Origin: Ceratopteris richardii
Lineage: Eukaryota; Streptophyta; Polypodiopsida; Polypodiales; Pteridaceae
DNA length: 64,000 nt
Assembly (NCBI GenBank): GCA_020310875.1
Contig: CM035439.1
Span: 134,704,753 to 134,768,752 of the forward strand
Direction: 5' to 3'
Shown piece after piece: positions 23,240 to 34,200 of this stretch (position 1 is the stretch's first letter; every line of letters begins with the position of its first letter). The notes below the pieces were generated by a model, which saw only the letters and a list, made by a program, of their open reading frames with translations, had not been told where the DNA came from and made no database searches. The position numbers and the translations under genes were made by a program.

Positions 23240-23379
23240 TGTTGGGAATTGAACTCACGACCTCCCGGTTAGGAGTGCGATGGGCTAACCACTTGCCCCA
23301 AAAGCCATGGTTGAGGATTACTTCCTAATCCTCTCTCTTAAGGCGTGGTTCAACCATCTCCTACTAGGATTATGTGACA
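23240..23379 (-). repeat. TRIM LTR (5' LTR in element orientation)
   Basis: Second 140-bp copy. The initiator-Met primer site lies at 23226-23238 on its inner side, one base from the LTR. Confidence 0.95.
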
Positions 23380-24715
23380 TTTCGCTTACTAATGGAATAT
23401 GAATTTGAGGTTATGGTTAGAAAGGTAAAATCCACCTTAGGGAAGATCACCTTTATAGAGTCACCTCAAGAGAATCCCCACAAGGAGTCTCAGATGAACT
23501 TCTTGATGCTTACTTATTTAACCTAGAGGTTGTACCTAATTGGGCCAAAACTATCGTGCCTATTCTAACCTATGGACCTAAGCATCCCGTATTGAAATCC
23601 AAAAGTAAATTAGTAGTGAGGTCTCAAAAATATCACATATTGGCAGGCAGTGTGTACAAGCACACCGATCAAGGCATATTGGCTTGCTATGTAGATGAAG
23701 ATGAGCATTCAAAGTGGTTTGCAAATAGCACATATAGGTGCATTGAAGAAAAATCATTCTAAGCATCGAACCCTTTAGACTTTGTGAAGATTAGGCATAT
23801 GCTGGCCAACCATGGAAGCATATGTCCATACGATGTGCAAAGAATGCCCAATCTATGGTGTTAGACCACTTGTAGAACATTCAACACTACACCAATTATC
23901 TTTAGTACCAGATTGGAGTGAATCTTTGGTAACTTTTTTGAGCACAAAAAACATTCCTTCAAGAGATGAAATTGGCCATACAAAAGAGATTAGATCAAGA
24001 AGCACTAGAGTATACTTTAAACCGAGATAGCTTTTACAAACAAGGAAAAGACATATGTCTTAGATTGTGTATCCATGAGAGTGAATATCTTCAGATCTTA
24101 GAATGTGCCCACAAAGGTGTGGCAAGAGGATATTTTGGACAAGATTGAGTGATCAAAGTGATACTATTTGCAGGTCTTTGGTGACCAACCATTCACATGG
24201 ATGCACATACATATGTGAAGACAAAACAAATGATGTAGTAATGGAAAACCAAAGCTGAAGTCTATAGAAGCCACTCTCAACTACTTATTTCTATTTGGAT
24301 ACCAAAGTTATCGATAATGGTAGAACCCAAGACATGAAAAAATTGGGTGCCTAGAAAATGCTTATGCGTTCATTTATTTACACATAGGCTCACAAGCTTG
24401 AATCGATACTGATAGGCACCCACTTCACACACTTCACGAAGGGCATCTATTATCACCACATCAACACATCAAATCCTATCTAGGACTACTTGAAAATGGG
24501 TACTTAAAAAGCCCCAAATCCCGATAGAATCATCTCAAAAGACTTTCAGGTTCATCAATAACAAAGAGTGTAACCCCATAAGGGAAATTTGGCAAGTCAA
24601 ACTTTGTAACAGACCCTCTGACCCAACCATGTAAAAGTCCCCTTGCAGAAGGATAGATGCATCTTGAGCACATTGCACATCCAAAGTATGCATCTAGGGA
24701 AGTGACTATTACATG
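23380..24715 (+). pseudogene. Integrase region and tail remnants of Gypsy D
   Basis: After the TRIM the D frame resumes with LLMEYEFEVMVRK-type sequence. The first H2C2 module is recognisable at about 23620-23880 (KYHILAGSVYKHTDQGILAC, CKECPIYG), the second at about 24000-24225 (YKQGKDICLRLCIHESEY, HMDAHTYVK). Near 24230 homology jumps to the W-V-P-K-K tail (NWVPRK near 24340, KWVLKK near 24493), so the DDE core and second protease are deleted. Stops and shifts are frequent. Element E is inserted after 24715, within the non-coding spacer upstream of the 3' ORF. Confidence 0.75.
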
Positions 24716-25161
24716 TGTTGAAGCTCAAGGTCAAGGAAAAAGCATGGAAGCACATCAAAAAGATGGACACACAAGAAAAGGGAGCAAGTAGGGAGCTCCA
24801 AGAAGTGTATGTCCAATTTTCACAAGAATTCCCTACAAAAATAGTGATTTTCATCACTAAAAACCATTGTAAATACCATTTTCTATTTTTGTAACTCCAC
24901 TTTGTTCAAGCCGAGGAGTCCTTGAGCTTGAGGAGTATTAGAAGTACCATCGTACCAATTTTCATAATTTTTAGACTTCGTTTGAGCCCTCAAATAAGCC
25001 TTGGAACCTAATTTTTAACTAGGCCGGACACTAGGTCTGGACAGGGCCAAAACTAGTCAAAAAACTATAAAAAGAGCTAGAGAGCTCATTTTTGGGGTTA
25101 GCTTGTTAGAGAATAGAGCGGATTGACAAGTAAAGGAGGTGGTGCTTACGCTTGAGCTACA
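24716..25161 (+). repeat. 5' LTR of Gypsy E (446 bp, internal deletion)
   Basis: TGTTGAAGC...GAGCTACA. Compared with the 3' LTR it lacks 164 bp between GAATAGAG and CGGATTGAC, the part holding the GT-rich tract. Conserved blocks: AGTGATTTTCATCACT at 24843-24858 and TATAAAAAG at 25066-25074, followed by GAGCTAGAGAGCTC. Confidence 0.95.
25066..25074 (+). promoter_or_regulatory. TATA box in the Gypsy E 5' LTR
   Basis: TATAAAAAG followed by AGCTAGAGAGCTCATTTTT. The same pair is found at 37210 (E 3' LTR), 41780 and 54479 (F, TATAAATAG) and 55571 (D), so it is a conserved core promoter candidate. The transcription start was not determined. Confidence 0.65.
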
Positions 25162-25169
25162 CCAAATTT

Positions 25170-25187
25170 TGGCGCCGTTGCCGGGGA
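25170..25187 (+). promoter_or_regulatory. Primer-binding site of Gypsy E (tRNA-Asp)
   Basis: TGGCGCCGTTGCCGGGGA, an 18-base perfect complement to the 3' end of plant tRNA-Asp, eight bases after the LTR end. Confidence 0.95.
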
Positions 25188-26427
25188 GAGAGCTTCGAGG
25201 ACGAGCGTGGTGATGGTAAGATCGTAGATTTGCGACGTTGGAAGGTAAAAAAACTATCATTTCAGTTCATTTTCTGTTTTTTTTCTCTTCATCTTCATCA
25301 TCATCATCATCTCCACCTTCTCCCATCTTCTTCTTCATAGACATTTCTTGTTTGTTAGTGCATTTTCACCATTTTCATACCATTTTTCATGCATTAATGT
25401 GTGGGAAGGAGTTAGGAGGTGCAAGGGAGAGCAAGCGCTGTGTTTTTTCATGATTTTCTGCTCATACGGAGCTCGCCATTGCCGGCGCTCACAAATTTGA
25501 ATTTCCCGCCAAAAAACACGATTCTGTGATGAAAATCGCGATTTTGTGAAAATTCAAAAATTTTTTAAAAATCACGATTTTCTGTTTTCTCGCCTAAAAG
25601 TTGGCTGAAAGAATCACGATTCTGTGGTCATTCTCAGAATTGTGATTTTGTGTTTGTGCTCAAAATCGCGATTCTCACAAATCACGATTTTCAGCCAAAA
25701 ACACGATTTTGTGAAAACACGATTTTGTGAAAACACGATTTTGTGAAAAGACGATTCTGTGCTCAAAATCGCGATTTTCATGTCAAAAACACGATTCTGA
25801 GAAAATACGATTTTCAGCGGGCTCAAAATCGCGATTCTCACAAATCACGATTTTCAGCCAAAAACACGATTTTGTGAAAACACGACTTTATGAAAACGCG
25901 ATTTTCAAAAACACGATTCTGTGCTCAAAATCGCCATTTTCAAAAACACGATTCTGTGCTCAAAATCGCGATTTTCAAAAACACGATTTTGTGCTCAACA
26001 TCGCGATTTTCAACAACACGATTCTGTGCTCAACATCGCGATGTTCAAAAACACGATTCTGTGCTCAACATCGCGATTTTCAAAAACACGATTTTGTGCT
26101 CAACATCGCGATTCTTTGACTTCCAAGCATCGCGATTCTCTGATTTCACCAAAATCGCGATTTTTTCCAAAAGGTCCTGTTTGCCGTTTTGATCCCCAGG
26201 AGCCTGATTTGACATAACTTTTTCATCCAAAGTCCATTTTTTGAGCTCTATAGCTCGTTGGAAAGCTCGTTTCGAATCCTACAAGGTCTCAACTATTTTT
26301 TATAAGAATAACGCGTTGATTTAGGATAATGTGAAGTTGACCTTCAAGTGGGACCTGGAACCCAAGGGAACTCCAAAGGATTTTTGAACCATACCAAGGG
26401 GAAATTTTGAACTCTTAGCCAAAGCTT
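25188..26427 (+). other. Untranslated leader of Gypsy E
   Basis: 1.24 kb between primer site and gag ATG. It has a pyrimidine-rich start with TCATCATCATC, the motif array at 25505-26165, and an A/G-rich end. ORFs here on either strand (for example 25727-26217) only reflect the array. Confidence 0.7.
25505..26165 (+). repeat. Leader array of AATCGCGATT / CACGATTTTGTG motifs (Gypsy E)
   Basis: About thirty copies of two alternating short motifs: AAATCGCGATTTT (palindromic) and AACACGATT(T/C)TGTG. Linkers include CTCAAA, AGCCAAA and TCAAAAA. The later part (25910-26130) has a regular composite period of about 35-36 bp. The core TCGCGA is shared with the leader arrays of A and F. Confidence 0.9.
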
Positions 26428-29400
26428 ATGAACTTGAGATCTGGTAGACACCTAGGCAAGGATAGACAAAGCGTTAGATCTTCTCAGTCCAGTGTCAACC
26501 ATACAGCTAAGTCTTGGGCACAACAACTAACTGGTCATCCTTACGGACTAAGTTGAGACACAAGTGACTCAGAAATGTCTTTTAGCATGGGGAAACCTGC
26601 AGGTGGCTAAGGGACTCCCCATCTACAAACACCAGAAGGTCCCTATAAGACACAGTTGGAATATATTCGGACCAACCGATTAGGTGCTCACATCTATGAG
26701 GATGGCCTGAGGCGATCAGTGGTCCAACTCAAAAATCCAGATCAATCCTTTGGACTTGAACACCCGATAGTCAAGTTCGAAGAGGGTTCATACATTGATA
26801 AGGAAGGAACCATGTATGTGGTTACCAACCAACCAGATAGGACTGATGAGTTTGGAAATATCCTTCATGAGAATGAGATAGGAGACCTAGAACAAGGAAA
26901 TGTAGGACAAGGACCCCAGAGTCCTAGAGGCAAGTCAGTTTTGACCAGAGTGATCACTCCAGACTGGATCCCTCAAGACAACAAAAGCATAGAACTATTT
27001 TTGAATAGAGAAACAGAGGAAGCCTTTTGGAGATTCAAGCCAGATCAACCTAGCCAATTGGGCATAGTCATCATCTACGAGTTCAAGGATCCAGAGATAC
27101 CAGGCAAAGTTGTCTACCTGGATAACATGTCAGAGAAAATTTTCTTGGTAACAGAACATGATAGACATGCATATACTTGGAAGAATGAATTGATTTTCCC
27201 TCCACCAAGATCCAATGTTTCCCATGGCCTCCAAGGAGTAGGATCATCCCAAGCTCATGAAGCCCAGAGAGAAAGAACTAGAGAGAGACCTGAGGTAAGT
27301 TTTGCACACACAGTGGGCAGAAATAGAGCAGGATTTGAAAATGAAAGACCTGAAAGAGAGAGATATCAAGCACATAGGCAACAAAGAGATGAACATGATT
27401 TTCCATTGCCTAGACCCCGAGAGCACACAAGAACCCTTAGACCCACTCAAGTGATCAAGGCAATGAAGAATTATTTTGATGGGTCACGAGATCCTTATGA
27501 TCATGTGGCCGAGTTCAAACAAGTGTTAAGAGCTGAACAGGTTGAGGATTTGTTCACCCAGTACGAGGCATTTGGTCTGACTCTTAAGGGCACTGCCTTA
27601 GCTTGGTTTCAACCACTGAGTAGTCGCAACTATCATGATATAGGTCAACTGCTAGGCGAATTCATTGTAGAATTTTCCAAGAGTGGTATCAGGCATAACA
27701 CATCATCCTTGATCCACAGTTTCAAGCAGACACCCCAAGAAACAGTGCGACTAGCAGGTAGAAGGTTCAGACAGTACCTAGAAAGATGCCCTACTCCAGA
27801 GTTACCCACACCAGCCAAACAAGTGGCTTTGTTCTTAGATGGCTTACTGAGCACAAAGTTAAGATCATATGTGTACTTGAAAGAGCCTAGATCCATAGAA
27901 GAGTGTGTGCAGACGTGCATTGACATAGAAGATAACTTGGGTGAGGAGTTAGGATTGTCCAAACTCTATAAGGACTCTGATAGTTCTACTATTCATACTT
28001 CAAAAATCTCCACGGAAATAGAGGAGATAGCTGAGCAAGTTGCCAAGAAGCTGGGAGTCCAAAATAAACAAACACAGAGAGTCACTCCATTGAATCGGTG
28101 TTATACTTGCGGAGGCGACCACATGGCTAATGTATGCCCATTGCACAACCAAAACATGAGAGAAAGGAATGCTCCATATTGCACTATTGAGAGAAAATAT
28201 ACGAACCACACGGCTCAAGATTGTCCCTATAATAGGTAGGCTGTTAGACAGAATTATCAACAACCTTACCAACCAAGTAGATATCAAAACCAATACCAAC
28301 AGCCATATTATAGACCACAACAGCAATATCAAGCACAATATAGGCCACAACTAGTCTTGGGAAACCAACCACCAGCTCCTGCCAACGTGATTCCAGTCAA
28401 ATATGCTGTGGGAGAGGAAAATCCAAATAGAGCATTGGTGCCACTAACCCCATTGATACCAAATAATGACTCTCATGTGCATAGTTCAGACTACTCCCAT
28501 GAAGGTAGTCCACATGCTTATTACACAGAGTCACCTGAACATAGTGAGATTTACTCGTATCACTATGAGGCACCACCTATGGAGCAAAATTGGGAGCCAG
28601 AATACTCCAATTTCATGTACACAAATCCTAACCCTAGGCCCCAATTGAGACAAATGAGACCACAAGCCCCTAGAGGATCTTGTTTCAGATGTCAAGGTGA
28701 CCATTTCATTCGTGACTGTCCCCACCCACCATCTCCGAGTCAAGGACAAGCTATCACAATACAGGCTTTTTGTTCTGATTGTGGCAAAGACCATCTCCCC
28801 AGAGATTGTCCAAGAAACCCCTCTAGTGCACCCAAGATTACATCCATTAATGTGGTAGGCTTAGTGGCAGATTCAAGTTCAAGTAGTAGCAAGGTGGCTC
28901 CTATACAAGCTGTCACTAGAGCACAAGCCTTAAAACAGGATAAACCAGCAGAACTATCAGAGTCGAGTGAATCAGGAGAGCCTAGTAAGAGGAAAACAAG
29001 AACATGGAAGGATACCAGAGAGAAGGCCAATCGCAAGTGGAATAAAAAGTTATCGGAACTAGAAGAAAGCTTAAAAGAAGCGAAAACAAAAATAGAAGAC
29101 ATTGCATCTCAAAGCCCCTCGCATGCCGAAACACCATCCACTCCACCTCATCCCACCCCACCACCCATTGTAAATAGACCGCAACCAGGGTCTATTCTTG
29201 CAGATCCAACCCCAGAAGGCTTGGACATGATGTTCAAGGCCTACCAGGCTCGTCTTCAAGAAGGGCCAACAGCTGCAAATCTAGACAAGAGTTACCCTAG
29301 AGCGGATTTAGAGATTGAACGAATGAAAATGTGCATGAAAATGGTAGAACAAGCTCAAGCTATACTTGAGACTAGTCAAAAGTTCAATCAGACACTCTGT
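26428..29400 (+). pseudogene. gag of Gypsy E, near complete
   Basis: Start ATG 26428 (MNLRSGRHLGK), matching the start in A. In-frame stops are TGA 26554-26556, TAA 26608-26610 and TAG 28237-28239; otherwise the frame is open to about 29400, where a one-base shift moves it to the protease frame. Domains: N-terminal region (26650-27250); Retrotrans_gag-type domain (27400-27950: MKNYFDGSRDPYDHVAEFKQ, WFQPL, VALFLDGLL); and three CX2CX3HX4C knuckles at 28099-28137, 28681-28719 and 28771-28809. A possible fourth, unusual Cys/His cluster lies near 28175 (CTIERKYTNHTAQDC). Gag would form the particle and bind RNA. It is the best gag in the window, since F has lost most of its own. Confidence 0.9.
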
Positions 29401-31219
29401 CAAACCAGATTTGCATTTCCAAGGCTTACTAGAAAGATTAGAGCAATTGGTAAACAAACCACAAGTTTCTTTACCTCCACAGGCTCAACCAGTTATTGAA
29501 AGAGGAAGCTCACCACCAATGGGAGCTTATGTTCCTAATTCCATAGATGCTAGAATACCTCCTTCAATTCAACAGTACTCTCAAGAGTTCTTGCGGGAAA
29601 TACAAGAAGAGAAATGGGCCAAGGAGAAGGGTAATTCCCCTCCTATTCCTGAGACTGATGATCTTCATGATCAATTTCCCCAAGACATTCCATCTATTTA
29701 CGGAGATGAAGCAGAACAACAAGAAGAGAAAAGGTTAGATTTTGAATCTAATACCTTAGAGGATCTGCCTCAATTTCCAGGCCCATGGGAATCTGAATCT
29801 CTCCAAATCAGAGCTCCCACAATACTGGTCAGACATGAAGACTCAGTGGTCCCACATAAAATAGGAGACATGTGTGAGGGTGAAGATGGTAATACTTATC
29901 TTCCAATCACCTACCAAGGTTACACAACCAAAGCAATCATAGATTCACGTGCGGGTGTTGCTATTGCGACCACCTCTTTGTGGAAGCAATGGGGCAAACC
30001 CACATTAAGACCAACTAGAATGAAGCTTCAAATGGCTGACAGCCATTTTGAAAGACCTCTAGGATTGCTCGAAGGGATAACTCTAACCACTTGTGGTGTA
30101 GAGTTTGAGCACACATTTGCTATATGTGACTTTGAGAAAAATAATGTTTATGAGATGATCCTAGGAAGACCCTTCCTACGACAATTGCAAATAGTACAGG
30201 ATTGGGGAACCAACTCCTTGTACTTACAGCACTTAGGGGTCACCACCAAGGTCAATTTGAAGGATTACTCCTTCAGAGATGTACCACCCCTACAGTGGAA
30301 TCCTATCCACAAAGCGAAAGAAGATTCCATCTCTGTGCATTCTGAAAGTTCACCAGATCCATCATGGCTGCATGAAGATACTCATTTGTGGATGTGCAAG
30401 GTCGCAGAGGAAGAGGAAAAATGTTTAAAGACAAGAGAAGAAGGAACTTCGCCAGGAGACAGACCAATGAAAGACCCAACCTATACACCGATGATCTTTC
30501 GAGATGAGGAATTTGAGCCTCATGGCTGGCCAGAAATCTTAGCCACCATGGACATTGCTGTCAATGAAGAACAATGGACACCTCATTGTGATGAGGAGGG
30601 TTATGATATCTCAGTGTTCATTTGTCAGCCCTTGCTAGAAGAATGTGACCCTAGTGATGTCATAGAAGAAGAAGAGAATGACGATGATATAGAGTCCATT
30701 GTGATGGATAGTTGCTTTAACTCAGAGCAGCACTATCTAGAAGATATAGGAGTGTTCACCCAGAAAGACGAAGAACCTCTCACAAGTATTAAAACGGTAA
30801 ATTCAAAGGATGGAAGTGAGAGCAGTCTAAAGAAAAAGAAAAGAAAAGCAGTGAAACAAGAAGAGGAGGAATCATTGTTTGAAGTTCCAGAAAACTTCAA
30901 GAAATATGAAGTTGACGACCGCAAAATTTTGGTACGAATGCCTAAGAGAGAGGACATCATAGGAGAATCATATGATAATAAAGAAAAGACCAAGAAGATT
31001 GTAGTGACCATCGAAGAGAACGAAGAGAGATGCACATATATAGGAGATGACCTAAGTGCTAGAGAAGAAATGGAGCTTGTAACTCTATTAAGGGAATATA
31101 GGGATGTGTTTGCGTGGCACTATAGAGACTTGAAAGGGGTAGATCCAAGAATTTGCTCTCATACTATCCCCATGACTGCTGATGCCAAAGCCCACCAAAC
31201 AGAAGCCCTACACATATAA
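29366..31219 (+). pseudogene. Protease 1 and acidic linker of Gypsy E
   Basis: An open frame of 617 codons. Its first part is the end of Gag (LHFQGLLERLEQLV). The retropepsin domain spans about 29900-30240. The active site reads D-S-R (29942-29950) where A and F have D-S-G; glycine to arginine there is expected to abolish cleavage. The C-terminal motif MILGRPFLRQLQ is intact. The acidic linker follows to about 31140 (SLFEVPENFKKYEVDDRKIL, then CTYIGDDLSAREEMELVTLL). The frame is lost near 31190 by one extra base relative to A and D, just before the RT frame that starts at 31182. Confidence 0.9.
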
Positions 31220-34200
31220 TGATACCTATGCAGCCAAAATAAAAGAAGAAATTGATAGGTTGATTGAAGCTGGATTCATCTATGAGATTGAGCATACTGA
31301 ATGGGTGTCCCCCATTGTAGTGGTGCCCAAGAAGAACGGAAAGTTGCGAGTGTGTATTAACCTTAAAAAAGTTAATGCCGCTACGATCAAAGATAGTTAT
31401 CCACTTCCAATCACGGAACATCTATTGGAGCGTGTTGCAGACAAGGAAGTTTATAGCTTCCTTGATGGATTTTCAGGTTACAATCAAGTAGCCATTGCCC
31501 CAGAAGATCAACACAAAACAGCTTTTGCTACAGAGTGGGGAATCTTTGCATTTCGTGTGATGCCATTTGGGCTCACAAATGCACCTGCAACATTCCAAAG
31601 GCTCATGTGTCATGCTTTCAAAGAGTTCTTGCGAAAGAGCTTAGAAGTATATGTGGATGATTTATGTGCTCATTCCCAAGAAAGAAGATTTCACATCCCT
31701 GAGCTCAGACAAATCTTCAACAAGTGTAGAGAATATCGGGTGTGTCTAAACCCAGAAAAGTGTGTGTTCATGGTGCGTCAAGGTAAAATCTTAGGTCATA
31801 TTGTTTCTAAGAATGGAATCTCAACAGATGAAGATAAGGTACGAGCCATAGCGGAGCTGCCAAGGCCAAGGAATGTTAAGGAGGTACAAGCCTTTATGGG
31901 CCATTGTGGATATTACCGTAGGTTTATCCACATGTACGCGATCATAGCTAGACCCCTTTATGCCTTGTTGTCTAATTTTGAGTGGAATGATGAATGCGAG
32001 AATTCTTTCAATGAACTGAAGAAACGTTTGTGCACAGCACCAATACTGACCACTCCTGATTGGAATAAGCCATTCCATGTCCATGTGGATGCATCCAATC
32101 ATGCCATAGGATGTGTGCTAGCACAACCCACAGGTGAAGGGAATTTAGATTTGCCCATAGCATATGCTAGTAAACAACTAAACCCAGCCGAAAGAAATTA
32201 TACCACAACCGAGCGAGAAGGGTTAGGCATGGTATATGCTGTGAAGAAGTTTAGACACTATTTATTGGCCAACAAGTTCAAGTTTTTCATTGATCATCAA
32301 GCTTTGTTATATTTGGTCAATAAATCTTGCAATACTGGACGCTTAGTAAGATGGTTCCTCTTACTAATGGAGTATGACTTTGAAGTTGTTGTCAGGAAAG
32401 GTAAAACCCACCTTCGGGCAAATCACCTTTCTCGCATCACTTCAGGAGAGTCACCACAAGGAGTGTCTGATGAATTACCCGATGCTTATCTGTTCAATTT
32501 AGAAGTTGTTCCTAAATGGGCAAATAAGTTGATACCAGTCCTAACCTTCGGCCCTGCAAATAAGAATGTGAAAACATCGCAAGAAGAAATTGTAAAATCA
32601 CAAAAATATCACATATTGGCAGGAAGCATGTACAAACAAGAGACTGAGGGTGTATTAGCTTGTTGTGTTGAGGACGATGAACATAGTAGTTGGTTGCAAC
32701 AAGCTCATGAAGGATTGCTAGGAAATCATTATTCTAAACAGCGCACATTACAAAATCTGAAACGTTTAGGAGTGTATTGGCCTAGCATGGACAAAGAAAT
32801 ACATGAGTGGATTAAGAATTGTCCAATGTGCAGAGAGAGACCCCCAGTGGAGCATGCGACCCTTTATCAAGTGTCATTAATTCCAGATTGGAGTGCTCCA
32901 TTGGTAGAGTTTATGAGGTCGGGAAGATTACCCAAAGAGGCTAGTCTAGCAAGAAGACGAAGCATGGAGCAAGAAGCTCAAGGCTATGCCTTAGTAGGAG
33001 ACAACTTATACCGAAGAGGCAAAGATGGTTACTTAAGACTGTGCGTTCATGAATCAGACTATTTAAAGGTCTTAGAGACTGCACACAGTGGAGTTGCAGG
33101 TGGACATTTTGGTCCTGACCGAGTGATCAAGACCATTCTATTCTCGGGACTTTGGTGGCCCACTCTTCATATGGATGCTCATACCTATGTGAAGAAATGT
33201 GACACATGCCAACGTGCACAATATCCAGTTAGAAAATATGAAATGCCTTTGAGGCCAATGATGGGAGGACGTGCATTCTCGAAATGGGGTATAGACTTTG
33301 TAGGTCCTATCAACCCCCCAACTAGAAACTCTCATGTGGAGTATATTATTGTAGCCACAGATTACCTTACCAAGTGGGTAGAAGTGAAAGCCACAACAAA
33401 GAATGATGCTCAGACTACGGCTAAGTTCTTATTCGAGAATGTGTTCACGAGATATGGACTACCAATAGAGTTGGTGAGCGATAGAGGCACACACTTTTTG
33501 AATGAAGTCATTGAAAATCTTCTCCAAGAATTCTTGGTGATACATAAGAAGTCTGCCCCCTATCACCCACAAGCTAATGGACAAGCCGAGAGCACCAATA
33601 AGATCCTCTGTAACGTATTGACAAAACTGGTAAATAATAAACGCTCTGATTGGGACAAACAACTTCATCATGCTGTTTGGGCTTATCGAGTTGCCTACAA
33701 AACGGTACTCAACGCCACCCCATTTCAGATGGTCTTCGGACAGAACGCTGTGCTACCATTAGATTTCTTAATCCCTGCCTTAAAAGTAGCACAAGAGTAT
33801 GAGTGGAATGGGCATGAATTGTCCTCTAGGATCTTTGATCTCGAACGCTTAGGTGAGACGAGGCTACGAGTGGCAGCAGGCATCTATGCTGCAAAGAAAA
33901 GGCAAAAGGCATACTTCGATGCACACATTAAGGATAAGGGATTGAAAGAGGGAGACCTAGTGCTGGTTTATACGCTAAAGCAACATGCCCATAAGTTGGA
34001 AAAAAGAGGATATGGACCCATGATCATTAATAGAATTTCCACTAGCGGTGCTGTTCAATTGGCTACTTTAGAAGGTGACATCTTGCCAAACTATATCAGT
34101 GGTTGTCGAGTCAAGTTAGATCAAGAACCTCTTACAGAGGACATGCTAATGAGACTCAACACTGCTAAGAAGCGAAAAGAAGAAGAGTTAAGAGTGAGAG

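Larger units (their letters stand above)
22821..23379 (-). mobile_element. TRIM (miniature LTR retrotransposon), 559 bp
   Basis: Two 140-bp terminal repeats (22821-22960 and 23240-23379) with TG...CA ends flank a 279-bp internal region. On the minus strand the element runs LTR, one base, primer site TGGTATCAGAGCC (complement of 23226-23238, initiator tRNA-Met), internal region, polypurine tract AAGGGGAAAGGAA (complement of 22961-22973), LTR. The 5-bp target duplication is TTTCT on the left and TTTCG on the right, one mismatch. Removing the element restores continuity of the D coding region between RNase H and the integrase side. The internal region has no protein domain I recognise. An internal hairpin GAGCATT/AATGCTC lies at 22979-22998. 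Confidence 0.95.

Noticed and set aside
25505-26165. CRISPR-like array of short repeats
   Set aside because: The repeats are only 10-14 bp with no constant repeat/spacer lengths, lie in a retrotransposon leader, and the genome is a plant's.
25727-26217. ORFs of 98-130 codons within the E leader array
   Set aside because: Their repeated peptides simply mirror the DNA repeats in several frames; no start context or domain supports a protein.
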